NCBI GenBank assembly: GCA_008508345.1
Contig: QNGE01000867.1
Span: 150,557 to 214,556, forward strand
Origin: Paragonimus westermani
Taxonomy: Eukaryota > Platyhelminthes > Trematoda > Plagiorchiida > Troglotrematidae
Length of the DNA: 64,000 bases
Reading direction: 5' to 3'
A program made the position numbers and the translations under genes. Below the pieces are notes generated by a model. It had not been told where the DNA came from and made no database searches. It worked only from the letters and a program-made list of their open reading frames with translations. Positions 21,556-33,900 of this stretch are shown here, in pieces (position 1 is the first letter of the stretch; each line of letters begins with the position of its first letter).

Positions 21556-22280
21556 TGACAGCTTAGAGTGCAAGAAGTATGCCGTCTGGAGGTGTGTAAC
21601 TATCAATGTCTGTTCGACCGCTCGCGTTGGGTGGCACTAACGAGTGAGCAACGAAGAGGTTATGAAGCGGATGATTGGTTTTGAGCGTCAGGTAAGTTCC
21701 TTTACTCAAACCTTAATTATAAGCAGTCTTAAATGGTTAGGCAAGGAAATTATGATGCTACCCAGTCGTTTGCTACACCAAACACTTTATGCCGATGCCG
21801 TCGACAACTGTCATAAGGTACGAGGTGAGCCGATGATGGTTTGGCGCAGGAAAGTGAAGTCATTTACCACCGTAGATCGGGTTCTTCTCTCGGGCTAGAA
21901 CCTTCGGAACTAACAAAGCCGGTGGATGAAGATTTTGGGTGAGATGGCGACCACTCGGACTGCGACGTGGATATTGTTGTGGTTTGACGGAGTTGTCTGT
22001 AAAGCAAATGCACTTAACGAGGAATAATGCAATCTACAGAGCAGGTGCCTTGCTGACGACGCCTTATCTTCACTCACAGCTGGGGTATTTTTTGCAGTGT
22101 GAGCACTCTAATGCTGAATGTCTGAAGTTTAATATAGTCTTGACAGTTACATCTCTATCCTCTTTTTTTCTTAGACAAGGCTTGGCTTTTACCTATGGCG
22201 GTATGGCGGTTAAGCATCATTACTTACCACTAATTTATTGCTGCCTTTAATTATGATGGCGATACTGAATGTTACCAACC
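21556..22280 (+). mobile_element. LINE family B, copy B4 (3' part)
   Basis: Plus strand, in the separase intron 21,417-23,597. Matches the C-terminal and 3' untranslated parts of B2 and B3: GTTGGGTGGCACTAACGAGTGAG, then SRLLHQTLYADAVDNCHKVR, then the VDRVLLSG and KMATTRTATWILL-like blocks in shifting frames, and the shared 3' region ending TTATTGCTGCC..GATGGCGAT. Severely 5'-truncated with frameshifts. Confidence 0.88.
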
Positions 22281-23597
22281 TTGAAATCAACATTAAAGTG
22301 AACTCTGGAGCGTCACAGAATAGGGAACGACAGAGGTCGTGTGTGAGTAACCACGGACAGTTGACAATAACAAGTTAAACGTAACTGAGGAGTTCGATTA
22401 CATTTCCTCTAGTTCCAATCAACTGGGACGGCTAGCACAACGAAAACCGATAGGTCGAAGTTTACGGACTAGAAAGTTGACCTTTATAGAGAAACCAGTT
22501 GCGGAATAATCAACTTTTTGCAACAGACGGAAATTTGCCAGAGTGTGTCTGAACCATGGCTGATAACCTGGACTTTCTATGAAAGCTGCGCGGGCCCACT
22601 GACAGTACAAGGACAGGGCGCGTTATTTCACCACTGAAAAGTCTCACTCATCTCATGGAAGTGCACGAATGTTCAGGCAGCTCACTGTTCGAATGAAGTG
22701 CAAATCCTTTTCAATCACAGGCAACCATGGACAACTTCCTTAGTCTCGTATATCAGTCCCTTAGCCAAAGACTAAAATAAACCTTACGTCCTTTCTTTGA
22801 CACAAACCCTGAAAAATGCACAGCGATTGAACAAAACGCACATTTTCGTATATTCCATGTTGTGTAGGCTCATGTGCATATTACCATGACGCCATGTAAC
22901 CAATAACAAGCAACAGAGAAATATACGAGCGTTTGCTTCGTTGGCATGATACAACTAAGTGTCGAAAAAGAATCTTGGAGATAGTAGCTCGAATCAGGAA
23001 GAAGCATAGTGACGTAAGAAATCAGAATCTCACGTCTATCGATGAACATTTGATTGGTATATGTGGAATTTTGACTCTCATTCACAAGCCCGGATATCCC
23101 GAATCAACCGACAAGGCTTGTTTGTGATAGCGGGTAGAATGCGTCGCAGCGTAATACCGTTAGTGGGAATAAGTACAGATTCCCAGTCGTCAATCTGTAA
23201 TCGCCCATGGTGTGTAGAACGTTCATACGGTTTCGATAATTTTCCAGAACCAAGATGATAATTCCACTCCATTTGATAGGAAGCAGGCTTTACCCAACAA
23301 CAGCTTGAAGGAGAAACGTAAAAAGACGGGTGGATACACGCAGATTCGTAGGATGTCACTGGAATCTTTTTGCACATTTTAACCCGGATAACATTCACGT
23401 CTACAGTACCATAACTTTCAACTTTAGGCGCGACCATGCATTAGCCCACGGAGAAGATCGAATGTTTGGTTTAAGTCTAGAAGGGACAATCCAATCTTGA
23501 GAGGGACGAACACAAACCAAACGACAGAGAGCCATTCAATACTACCACGAAGAAAACGATAGCCCACGGTACATCATATGGTAGTCAGGGAACTCAC
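22281..23597. other. separase intron, no recognised feature
   Basis: Short open frames on both strands only; none with paired splice sites and coding-like peptide. Confidence 0.5.
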
Positions 23598-23911
23598 ATG
23601 AACAAGTCATGACTCGTGAAACCCGCATTCACCTCATGCACAGTAGGCTCACGGCCGACCACCCCGCGCCAAGTTGCAAAACGATCAAACAATGGCTGAA
23701 ACATTTGTTGTGTGAAGGACAAATTTGCTTCCGGATTCAACACATAATAGGTCTGGTGAGGATTGAATGTCATCATATTTGAACGCGAGACTTTCTCTTC
23801 AAGTGTAGCCAGATGCCCCAAGACTAGCGGAAGGCTGAAACTCCGGGTGAAACAAGTCACATCAGGTCCAACATCCGATAAGATCCATTCCCAAGGCAAA
23901 TAGATCAGTCG
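23598..23911 (-). CDS. ESPL1: separase exon, N-terminal part of catalytic core
   Basis: Acceptor TCGCCATACAG and donor TTCAT/GTGAGT. Reads RLIYLPWEWILSDVGPDV, matching the LPWESMP block of separases, SLPLVLGHLATLEEK, then TYYVLNPEANLSFTQQMF (the conserved FYVLNPxxNL motif), then WRGVVGREPT and TSHDLF, directly leading to the catalytic histidine exon. Phase 0 at the start, two bases over at the end; 104 codons plus two bases. This is the most similar stretch to other separases apart from the dyad itself. Confidence 0.95.
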
Positions 23912-25125
23912 CTGTATGGCGATAGAAAGGAACGAATGATATTTCAGAAAACGTGATTCAAATTTATGAGGCTATATACATTTAAATGTACTTAACATGA
24001 AAAAGACCACTTGGAGTGGCGAAGATGCAAACGGTTTTGGATCCAGAAAAGATAGAATTTTATGTCGCTTGGAGATCATGTGAAGATAAATCAATTATAA
24101 GTCTTCAAGAATGTGTGGGTGTCCAAAATAAGTATGGTAAGCATTCACCGAAATCGATGTGCCCTATTAGTTGGATTTTGCATAAGCCAGCAGAGTATTC
24201 TAGAGCGTCTACATTGTCGGATTACATACCGTAGAGCATACGTAACTGGCAAATATATTCACAATACTCAAGCCCTGTAAAACAGCAACTCGAACCACAA
24301 TTCGCTATTCTCCACGAAGCAGTTCACAATTGTCTGCATGATATCAGATAAATCCAAATGTTAACCTGGGACATGTATAAGTTAGGGCACATTTGAAATC
24401 TGTTATTTTTAATTGTTATGTTCAGGTCTAATTTTAAGAAGACCAGGTGCAGTAAAGAAATCCATGACAGTTGATGTTGCGTGTACACGTGTTTGTCACT
24501 GAGTATTCACTCCAGACACGAACTTCTGACATACACACTGACTCCACAAATACTAAATGCAGTTGTTCGAACCCGCACTAGCTAAACAGGATCTGTATAT
24601 AGTAGTCACTGTAAAGAGGGATAGACTAGCCAATCACCGTAAGCGACAATTGTGTTGTCAAATGATGACTGTGTCTGACACCCGTTTGGTGTTCTGCACC
24701 ACCTTGTGTCCACATGAAGTGATGTGTACTGCAGGACTGTCATTCAGGAAATTTTCAAAACGTCGAAACATATTGACAGGTCGCCAATTCTGTTACTAAT
24801 GCTCGATATGAACGGTCAATTAGCCCGTTCGTCGTATCTACAAATGCACATGGTTGAACTTGAGATACTGAAATTGTTTCAAATAGATTATAATGAAAAA
24901 TACTGCATGGCCAACTGTCGTGCAAGCATGCAGAAAAGTAGAGCTCAGTAACAAAATAAACGTCGAGAAGTATACCAAAACCGTTGCTTTTAATGAAGGG
25001 AACAGACGACGCCAGAGTCAACTATCTTTCCTCCCCTCAGTATTAACGACAGCAGTATGCCAACATTTGACACTGATATTTAATTGACGTATGATCATGA
25101 AACGTAGTAAAAGGAACAGCCTCAC
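23912..25125. other. separase intron region; a short exon may be hidden
   Basis: Phase requires at least one more exon here if the exon at 25,126-25,336 is right: that exon ends one base into a codon while 23,911 begins a codon. The expected hydrophobic strand before LPWE (LVLVLD in human) was not found by eye. Confidence 0.4.
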
Positions 25126-25336
25126 CTGAGAGACAAAAGGGAGAGAAGTATTCGCAACTCCATTTGGTATAAGCCCAAACAATCCACAGCAGGGCTTCCA
25201 CACTTTGCAAGACGAACAAACGAGTTGCGTGTGAAAGTGAAACGGCATCTGCAATATCGTTGTGACTCACATTACTTCGTTTCATGGAGTGCTCTAACTC
25301 GAAAGACAACTCAGTCTCACGGCAGAAGCGGTAACA
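25126..25336 (-). CDS. ESPL1: probable separase exon (tentative)
   Basis: Lies between two certain exons and reads ELEHSMKRSNVSHNDIADAV followed by SHATRLFVLQSVEALLWIVW. This is compatible with the helical segment that precedes the protease core (in human, ...LTPQDIQALAYGLCPTQ...). The donor CTCAG/GTGAGG is strong; the acceptor GATCACTAG is acceptable but with a weak pyrimidine tract. Phase at the 3' end does not connect directly with 23,911, so either a small exon is missing or a boundary is wrong. Confidence 0.5.
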
Positions 25337-27334
25337 CTAGTGATCATCATTTGCGACTGTTGCTTGCAATATGTCCAGCCAGGTGAATAACGGAGTCTTC
25401 AACTAGGGAGACGAACCTGACTTATGGCTTCTAGTATGCTGATGGCAGTTTTCATAGCTATTGGCCAAGTCGTCGATCGACTGTATGGTGCCTTGCACCA
25501 ATGGGCGGGATGGGGGACTGGGCAAACAGGGTGCAACGCAGTGAGCCGTAGATTATCGTTCGGGCCATTTGGCACAGCCACCCAAAACTATGGTCACGTG
25601 AGAGAATTTGTTTAACATCAACTGCCAAAAAACAATCCCTTAAACTCCTTCTTGCTACAATAACGACTTGTGAGTAACTAGTAATAGCATCTAATGATGA
25701 CACAGAAATTTCTATAGGCGACGAAGCTTCTCTGCCAGAGGTGAGGCGTCACTAGTAAGTATTAAATTTTGAATTATCTAGCGATTTCAAGCAAATGGTC
25801 GCCGTTCGCCGCCCACTTTCTAATGCCATCTTTTAATTTTCGCTTGAACGCATCAACCACAAGTCGATGCTTCTATCCACTAGAAACGCAATCAAAGCCT
25901 GACACAAGCATGATTGCACTACTACAATCTAACAGATTGAAACCGACAGTAAACTGATACAGGAATAAAGCACCGTGTATGTCTAAGTAATGCAATATAA
26001 CCAGGTCCGAACAGTCCGTCGAATGGCCTCATATAGAGCACGTTCATTCACAAAACGGGAAATTAGGACGACAGCAAGCATCACGGTTCCATTACTAGTT
26101 TTAGCTAATGAGCCCAATGGAGGAGGAAACCAGTAGTGTGGTGTAGGTCCGCGAACAGTAAATGGTAAGTGGAAAACATGACGAATCGATTATAAACGCA
26201 TAGTTACATTGTTAACAGAAACGCACCCTGTCTAGTACTAGCACAATATTTGTAGAATGGGTTGAATCGGATCGACTACACCCTACACGTTGACCCAATA
26301 TCCAAGTCAAATCGTCCGAAGTGAACCAGTCGTTGCGCATCTCCGAAAGAAGTGACTAGATGAGTGAAATAAAGAAATGGGCAAATATTGTCAAATCAAA
26401 ACAGGTTGTCAACAAGGTTGTAACGTAACTTTAATCTGGCTCAATAAATAGTAAATTATCCCAGTATAACTTATTAATTGAATGAAGAATCGACTTGGAA
26501 AACGGTAGAAACACACTGCTCGATGAAACGGTGCAATGAGAACGCGATAGTGATCAAACAGAGGGTATTTGGGGCGATCCGGTGTCAAAGGATAATACAA
26601 ATTTCTGTAGAAAAATTAAGTGACGCTTACGTTAGTGTACACACAGGATTCCCAGCTGAAGCAACATCTTGGCAATGTCCCACTCCAAGGAGGATCAGAG
26701 TTTTGACTAAGATAATCACATCGATGGACTAATGGTTTCAAGTATAGTAGCAGTGTGAAAATCGTTAGGAACCAACAGCGATGTACTGTTGTGCATTCAA
26801 AAGACGGCAAACAAGAAAGGTGATTCTTTATTCAACAGAAATGATAAACTATGAACCCACAAGTGAAAATGCACGGTTGACGAGGTTGTAATAATGGACC
26901 GCTAAGAGCCAAAGGAGTGCTTGTTTCTGATTGCTGTCCAATGCATCCTACCTTCCGGAAGCCAAAGATTGTCATCAACGTCAGCTTGTGCAATGGTACT
27001 CATCATCGTCACCCAGAGGTATGCGTACAATACCACTAAGTATCCCAGACTAAAGGATGATAACGCTGCACAAGTTATGTACATACCAATGTGTTCAATT
27101 CTCTAGAAAAAAGCTGTGTAAACGTGTCATGGAACCCCCACTGTCTCTATCGAAAAAGCCACTTCCTAAGAGAAAACAACTTCCACCAAACAAAGTGAAC
27201 GGAAATTCCCAAAACAATCTAGAAGTAACCTTCACTACCTTTATATGTTCGGCCTTAAGTCCATCATGCCCATTGGTGGCCTACAAGTCTTAACTTCTGG
27301 TCGCAACCACTGCTTTTCAATTTTCTGACAGGAA
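25337..27334. other. separase intron, no assured exon
   Basis: The exon expected to follow NRLE (with the G.W...LLP block) should lie here or nearby. Open frames at 25,399-25,703 include TIIYGSLRCTLFAQS, weakly similar, but no acceptor gives the right phase. A minus-strand open stretch at 26,200-25,988 lacks an acceptor. Confidence 0.4.
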
Positions 27335-27735
27335 AATATTTTATTACTAACAAGTAGTGTGACAGATTTATGAATTTAGATGAGACCCAACTGTGAAAAG
27401 TCAGGGCTTCGGCTGGATTCGAACCAGCGACAGACACAGCATGCCTCAACGCGGCAAGCGCTCTACCAGCTGAGCTACGAAGCCACACCGGGAGCTCGGA
27501 AATTTCACATTTGGACTCTGTCACCCACCCGTCCCACTGTCTCATATGGAATCCACCAAATGATTCAGGGGATCGACTGCCCCGGCAGGATTTCTCAAAC
27601 AGTTCACGCTGGAATCCACCAACGCCACTGCTGAGCATAGAAATTGTATTACTAACAAGTAGTGTGACAGATTTATGATTTTAGAGGTGACCTAACTGTG
27701 GAAAAATTGGGGCTTTAGCTGGATTAGAACACACC
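27335..27735 (-). mobile_element. tRNA-derived SINE, one unit plus tail of a second
   Basis: Best-preserved copy. Minus strand: leader with CAGCGTGAACTGTTTGAGAA and GGATTCCATATGAGACAG (27,630-27,487), tRNA-like part (27,484-27,405), tail CACAGTTGGGTCTCATCT to about 27,335. Bases 27,641-27,735 repeat the tail sequence of another unit (AACAAGTAGTGTGACAGATT occurs at 27,351 and again at 27,654), so units are joined head to tail. Confidence 0.85.
27405..27484 (-). repeat. tRNA-like core of the SINE
   Basis: Eighty bases. The ends GGCTTCG and CGAAGCC form a perfect seven-pair acceptor stem, GCTC/GAGC a D stem, and GCTGG TTCGAAT CCAGC a perfect T arm. The middle is long: TGCC/GGCA can pair around a GCGTTGA loop, then about a dozen extra bases. 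The loop lacks the universal T33. Box A TAGCTCAGCTGG and box B GGTTCGAATCC could drive RNA polymerase III. I take it as a SINE core, not a functional tRNA, because other copies are diverged and share flanks. Confidence 0.7.
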
Positions 27736-28150
27736 TGCTGACGAATAATCAGTAGCATATGACACTTAAGGCAGTCTGGATGTTCAGTATATTTATCAAA
27801 GAATTCTAGTTAAACTTGGAAAGAAGACGTGGTGTACAGTAGGCAACCTCGTGAGCACCTCAGCAGCAAAATCACAAGTGAATGAGGGATGATGCCACTC
27901 CCGCAGTAGAAGCGATCAACAGTTCTAGGCAACCAGACTGCAAACAATCGCAATCTAACAAAAACCAAATCCATTTAAGTCGGTCTGCTAAATAAGCGCG
28001 ACTAGATGTTATTGATTTTCATGAAGAGTCTGGTTGTGTCTAAAACCATAGTAATTACGCGTGATACACAGAACATAAACATCCATTTTGAAGTTCTAGG
28101 TGGTAAGCACTGGGCATGAAGACGGAAACACAAAGATTCTCAAAGCTCAC

Positions 28151-28267
28151 CTCCAATCGGTTGTCAAGTTTATATCTGGTTCGCCAGTAACGAGCACGGT
28201 CTTGGAGTTGCATTGAATCCAAACTTTCTACTTGAAGTTCGTCAAAACTATCGATCGCTTTCAAGCC
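28151..28267 (-). CDS. ESPL1: separase exon before the catalytic region
   Basis: Acceptor CTTTCATTTCCCAG and donor GAG/GTGAGC, 39 codons, phase 0 at both ends. Reads GLKAIDSFDELQVESLDSMQ then DRARYWRTRYKLDNRLE. This corresponds to human NEFDAIQ... followed by KREWWTGRLALDHRME, a conserved separase landmark. It follows exon 29,381-29,705 in phase. Confidence 0.92.
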
Positions 28268-29380
28268 CTGGGAAATGAAAGAAGAAATGTTCACGAATTG
28301 GTAGTCAAGAGTGAGCTACGAACTTGCCTTTAACGCCCAGAGAGAACAGAGATCACACATCATATCTTCAGTGGACAAAAAGCTATTGATATAGCGTAAC
28401 AATGTGAAACATAAGAAGTCGAAGATGGTTTCAGATGAGTGGATAAGAGAAGAAACAGATATGATTATGGGCCAACAGGGAATTGTTGCTGGACTCGATG
28501 GCAGATGTTGACATGGAATTCGAAAGAAGAACGACTAGGACTGAAAGCAACACTTCAAAGACAAAGGAACTGTGAGATTAAAAATGAAAAATTAATCAAA
28601 TTGAAAGTACGGCGATAAAGTCCACTGTAGCCCTATAAGTGCTTTAACAGTCAAGCGAGAACATAAAACCCTTGATTAACAAACTAGAAAGAGAGAGTTA
28701 TCGCAGAGCAATACAACTAGTGGAGAAGTGGGAATGGATAGGAACGGCAAAGCGTCTCAGTAAAGAGCCGTGAATGACGGCATTGTTTGTCAATGCGAAC
28801 CGAAAAATATAGTGAATCTATTAAAACAGACTCAGACAAAGTTCGCTCAACGGCGAATTTTATTGGGATGGCTACCAAGTATAGGTGACAATTCCCGACC
28901 GTAAAGAAAGATGGGTTATGACGACATAAAAAGGAATGATTCCAAGGAAGTATAGCGACGCTACAGTGAAATATTGTCCTGCCTGACCCTGGTCCCTTGG
29001 TAACATCTTTAGGAGATGATCAGCGGCAATCATGGGAGAGAACTACATCACAATCGGACAGTTTGGGATTCCAGACAACTCCGATTTTTCACGGCAAGTT
29101 TTCAAAAATACAGAGACCATTCCGGTCTCATCATAAGTGTAATTCGATCGAAACCTGCCTAAAGGACCTACTGGGAGGGAAGCTCATCTCACACACGACA
29201 TTACAACCGGCTGGTGGACAAGGTACTCACTTTTAGCTCGTCTGCGCCTGAAAAAAGAAAATAGGCGGTTGGCGTCAAAAAAAAACTCAGTAAGTCCTCT
29301 AGATAAAAGTGCGTAAGAAAAGAGTGGCGTAAACAAGAAAAGTAGCCTTGGAGACTTGCAACAAACACACGGAGACTTAC
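28268..29380. other. separase intron, no recognised feature
   Basis: About 1.1 kb, no repeat or exon recognised. Confidence 0.5.
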
Positions 29381-29705
29381 ACTCCTACTGAAACCATGTA
29401 TTACTCGAGATTCGGAAGTAAGACTGGTACAAGATTTTCCGGTCACCCCTGTGTATCGAGTTACCACCAGGTAGCCACCGGTCCGAACCCCAAGACCGAG
29501 AGGAAGACACTCATGAATAGCACGAGTATTTGGAATAGACTGATTTTGGACCGCGGAGGGCGTTGGTGCTGCTGTCGCCAGTTCATCGATCAGACAAAAC
29601 TGAACCACAGTGACGTGCTTCGAGCAATCGTCCATAGCACCGATTTTGTCCTGATTCTGGAGCGGGTGATTCGGGATAGAACAGTCCCGAATGCGGCAGT
29701 GACCA
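29381..29705 (-). CDS. ESPL1: separase exon (VTVVQF ... LVVTRY)
   Basis: Donor AGT/GTAAGT at 29,381; acceptor GATGGTTCAG before 29,705, giving one base plus 108 codons and fitting the phase-2 end of the upstream exon. Reads CSKHVTVVQFCLIDELATA and GGYLVVTRYTG, parallel to the human SGVTVCVLALATL ... NTLLLTRLEK segment, and ends SRVIHGFSRS directly before GLKAIDSFDEL. An alternative acceptor (CCGCTCCAG before 29,656) keeps the frame but not the upstream phase. Confidence 0.8.
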
Positions 29706-30025
29706 CTGAACCATCGACTCATTTGTGACAGATCGGGCGTTTCGGAAGAGGCACTTTTTTGTTCGCTGGCAACAGAAGTAGTAAACAGACAAGGGATGTA
29801 TGTAACAGTGGCGTAGTCCTGTTAAACACTCGTTGTGAAGTCACTTCATAATATCCTATCTTTAAAAGCACTACTGTAGATTCGTACGATGAAATGTAAG
29901 TTGACTAGGGAGACCAGAAGATACTTAAGTGTACTACTTGTACATCACGGCTGAAAGACTGCGTAGTGGACCACACGCAAACTGGATGTTGTCAGATGCT
30001 CCCAAACTGAACAGGAGCACTTAGG

Positions 30026-30095
30026 AAGACCGGGGATCGAATGCGCAACTATGATTAACAGTGCACGTCGTTACTGTTAGGTTATCACGCCTATT
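30026..30095 (-). repeat. tRNA-like sequence with GTT anticodon-like loop
   Basis: Minus strand: GATAACCTAACAGTAACG (box A-like), ACTGTTAATCA (resembles the asparagine tRNA anticodon loop), GCGCATTCGATCCCCGG (box B-like). Stems are imperfect and no 7-pair acceptor is evident. Lies in the intron between exons 29,381-29,705 and 30,495-30,973. Either a tRNA-Asn pseudogene or the head of another SINE family. Confidence 0.5.
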
Positions 30096-30269
30096 CTTTC
30101 TAAGATAACTTGTCGAGAAAGCAAGTGTCATGAACCAGAACAATTAGTACGGAGTGAAAAAAACGTATCAAAAGTAGGTGTGCTCCAGGCGGTGTGCTGG
30201 TTAATGGAAGAACCCGGTAAAGGTTGGGTATTCAAAAAACACATATTTATATGCAGGGTGACTGAAGCC

Positions 30270-30445
30270 GGTGGGCCCTGTGCACAAACCTCATTACAAG
30301 TGGCTTGCACTGCATCACTTGCGACCCCACTCACACGCACTGTATCCAGCGTAACCCCGAAGAATTAAGACAAACAGGAGTGTGTGGATGCTTTCGTGGT
30401 CCATCCAGCCAACGCAAATCGTAAACTGAGAGTAACCATCACGTG
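30270..30445 (+). repeat. dispersed repeat, copy 2 of 3
   Basis: Same order of blocks as 1-150 (GTGGCTTGCACTGCA, TATCCAGCGTAA, CCCCGAAGAATTAAGAC, GTGGTCCATCCAGCCAACGC). Lies antisense within a separase intron. Confidence 0.65.
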
Positions 30446-30494
30446 GTTCAATTCGGGATCAAACGATAACCAAAGACAAGCAAAAAACACTCAC

Positions 30495-30973
30495 CACAAT
30501 CGGGAACTGAGGATGGACGCAAACAGATTGGTCGGAGCAATCCCAACTGCCTGACAGAGAAAGCGACCAGCCTGTGATTGACTACCCTTGCCCAACCAAT
30601 ACAAACCCAACCAGTGACAAATAGGACGGACCAAGTTCGGAATAGGTAAACCGGCTAGCTGATTGTAAGCCTGGTTTAACTGATCAGCTAATCGGTCCGA
30701 AGAGGTATCAGCTGCGGCCACAAGTTTGGAGAGCAACGCACGGTCCGAATAGGTAACTTGGGTGCCAGTGGACGACGGAGATAATTCTGGCGTTCCACGA
30801 TGCTGAGCTGCCTCCCACCGAGAAGCCAATCGAAGATTGCGCGGTCGAGGAGGAACACCGGACAAGGAGGGGCAACTTTCGACCGGATCAAGCATCTTGT
30901 TAAGGTACGAATGCGATTCTCTGGAGCCAGTGTGGTAAGCGCGAGACTGAGCATTCGATAAGCCAGAATAGTC
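30495..30973 (-). CDS. ESPL1: separase exon (PICHWLGLYWL)
   Basis: Acceptor TTAAATTTTTAG, donor TTGTG/GTGAGT; 159 codons plus two bases. Starts DYSGLSNAQSRAYHTGSRES, continues LASRWEAAQHRGTPE, has DRALLSKLVAAADTSSDRLA, and ends with LPIPNLVRPICHWLGLYWLG and AGRFLCQAVGIAPTN. The last part matches the human LYRQLCRLLALA ... FLVTESVSVTCRH segment that precedes the protease half. The conserved part falls in the final third, while the middle is less conserved and probably partly disordered. Confidence 0.85.
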
Positions 30974-33900
30974 CTAAAAATTTAAAGATATACCAAGGTG
31001 TGAGGCAAACGACCAAGACAGTCTACCCCAATTAGCTAGTAGGGCTGGTATTTCATTGAATTACAGGATGTACAGTAAATTAGTTATTATGTGTGAAGTA
31101 AACCAAAAACTAGCCAGGAAATGACGCGTAAGTGGATATAAAAGCCTTGTTATTGACAGAAGATTCTACCGGGTGGTAACATGCTGAAACTCATAGAGTA
31201 CTTGTAACCAGAAGACGGTCGACATTTCTGTTGTGGATATCCTCTTTTCTAAATTACTTGGTCACCATCAGGATGAACAGCACTGAGGATCGAAGCGCAC
31301 ACAGAAGCCATCCAAGGAGGCAGCATATCTCTTTAGTTGGCACTTGTGGATTCTTCAGTTTTAATAGTGAGGACACATATGTCACCTACTCAATGGAGGC
31401 TTGTGAAGCGTAGGGATACTTCATTCTACATCTGAACCCACAACTTGAAACGTAAAAGCCGCGGACCTGAACGACGAGCAAGTCACCGATTCAAAGAAGT
31501 TAGCGTCCGTCCGTTTCGAAAAGCAATGACTGCGTCAATAGAAAATGAATTCCTTCGGATATGAGCAGGAGCAGGCTGAGAGGAAATCCCAGACTGCGAA
31601 GAACCAAAAGAAATCTCTCGCTGTTCACGATGTGAGTTAAAAGGAAGCAGACCAATCTGACTAGTTTCAGCCTAGCTGAATGGCCTGTAGAGAGGAAGTC
31701 GAAACAGCTACCAAAGAGTCGTAGCGGTCTCAAGGTGGATGTATGTCATATTTACTCCGTCTGTTCTTCGCTTGAAGATGCTCACAAAGTAACGGGGCCG
31801 TTGATCACTGGGTGGAGCACGGGCGCTGCACATGCAACATACTATTCTTGTTCTTGGTCTAACCAACGCACTAGAGATTTTATTTTACTAAGCTAGCTAA
31901 TAAGCAAAGCAAATAGTTCCACCCAGTTCCGATGCTAAGCGTTTGAATGCATCAAAGCACAACAGCGCTGAGGGGATAGGAGAAACACGCAAAGGCGTTA
32001 CTGCTGAAATAAGAACAAACGCGGGGCCCCATGATCAGCTTTCTTCGAGGATGATGTGAGCTGCACGTCTCCAGTTCAATCCCTGCCATTACACAATAGA
32101 AATTCTGGAACAACAGACCAAACAGAAGTGCATAATTCGAAAGAATTAGCATTATGTTTCGTCGAAAGTTTGTTCCCAACAGCGGACGACCGAAAGAAAT
32201 CAACCACTCGCTAATGGAAATGGCCGTCTGTGTATTTTGTAAGAATAATGAAAGATAAGATACTAAGCGAAGTGAATTTACGTGCGAAACCCCTAAAGTT
32301 TAATCACAGATTCAGCCTAACAAGCTGAGATGCGGCTGAAATCATGGAAGAGGGAGTACTCGTAGTGTACGCTGCAGAATCAAGATGGCAACTAACTGGG
32401 AGTTACAACACTATCCATTTGCATAGGACGAATGTGAAGTGAAGTGGTCGGGCAGAGAGGAGAAAGAAGGTGATGACCATACTTTGAATCATGAGAAAGA
32501 ACAGTTGCAATCGCAACTTAGCAGCGGATTAAGTATGGCTGCCAACAAATTGTAAATTTCTACCTGAATCATTATCAACGTGGTCATTCTTGAAATATGA
32601 ATCCGACAAGATTTAGTTCCGGGAAGCTGCTTCGGAAAGGACTTTTTAGTACCTGTCAGCTATGATGGGTTCCGGCAGAAATTTTCGGAAACCTGTTGGC
32701 CCGTAGGACTTTTTTTCGTAAATTACTCTCCATTTGGATGCTGTCACCAGTGTATAGTTGTGGGACAAAGTTCGAACCAAGCCATGCCGGTATATCGACA
32801 GCACAACTGGAGAAAGAGCTGGAGATTTTGACTGTCTCATGTTTCACTGTGACACATGCACACACACATCATGATGTGCCGTCCTGGTGTCGATTGGCTG
32901 AGATGCATAAAAAAGCTAACACGTGTTCAGTTCATAAAATTCCACAGGAAACTGAAAGAAATCTAGACAAAAAAGCAGGATATCTACATATTGTTTACAG
33001 GGAGTGATACAAACAATCAAAAGAAAAACGTCACGTTTGACCACTCCTACGGAACCATCAGCCAACGGTGAGTTTAATGGGCCGTCCCTAGCTACACCAA
33101 CAAGCACAACGGAATCGGGTCACTAAGGTAACCGTAGGAAACACGCAACGGGAAATTAACACAGGATACAAATTTGCACAAATAATAGTCCCATGAAGAG
33201 GTGCATTTATGATGGAATAAGGGACAATAGAGGAAAGTCATTTATTGATATGCTCCAGGGTCTGGTGGGATTAGCTAAATTCCTAATATAACGAGATCCG
33301 GGGGTTGTATGAATGGATTTGAAACGGCTTATAAATCACCTGGTCAGCTAACAGTATGATGAATTGTTGACAAACAGAAACAGTCGCAACAGGACATTGG
33401 TAAGCCCCCTCGTCGTTGGCGTATGCAACCCCCTGTGTTGCTCAAGCACCAGCATAGTCGCAGAATCGGAAGTTTTTAAAACACGTTTTATGTCAGGAAG
33501 TTCTTGTTTGGTGTGTAGTCCAATATGAATTTCTGTTAATCGGCCATTTACCAACATCTGTGATACCCAATCTGCTCTAATCATGAGAGCCAGGCCCCGG
33601 CCCTTATTGAATTTTAAAAGAACTGCGTCTCATGTCCCTGGTGGTTGTCTTACTTTGTGATGATTGAAGAATCAAAGAGCTGTTAGCGTATTGGGAAAGC
33701 TCGAAACCTAGGAGTTCTCAACCAATTTGGCGGAAAACCAACCTACAAGTCACAAGGGCCGTGTCAATATACTTAGTGTATGCTAATTTGTATACACAAC
33801 AGCAACTCATGAGCACTTTCGAGAGGGTCTGGTAACGATGTGATTAACGTCACCTGCCTAATTTCACGCATTTTTGTGTTTTTTCATCGGACCTGATTAG

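Noticed and set aside
25399..25703. Frames considered as the missing separase exon (TIIYGSLRCTLFAQS)
   Set aside because: Weak similarity and no acceptor giving the required phase 0.
25988..26200. Minus-strand open stretch reading SNGTVMLAVVLISRFVNERA
   Set aside because: No splice acceptor upstream and its position in the gene order does not fit the human segment it vaguely resembles.
27264..27638. 124-codon minus-strand frame with SSAGRALAALRHAVSVAGSN
   Set aside because: This is the conceptual translation of the tRNA-like SINE core, a common artefact.
29400..29500. Box A-like GTGGCTACCTGGTGGTAAC inside the separase exon 29,381-29,705
   Set aside because: Box B is poor, and coding phase, splice sites and similarity support the exon; taken as coincidence.
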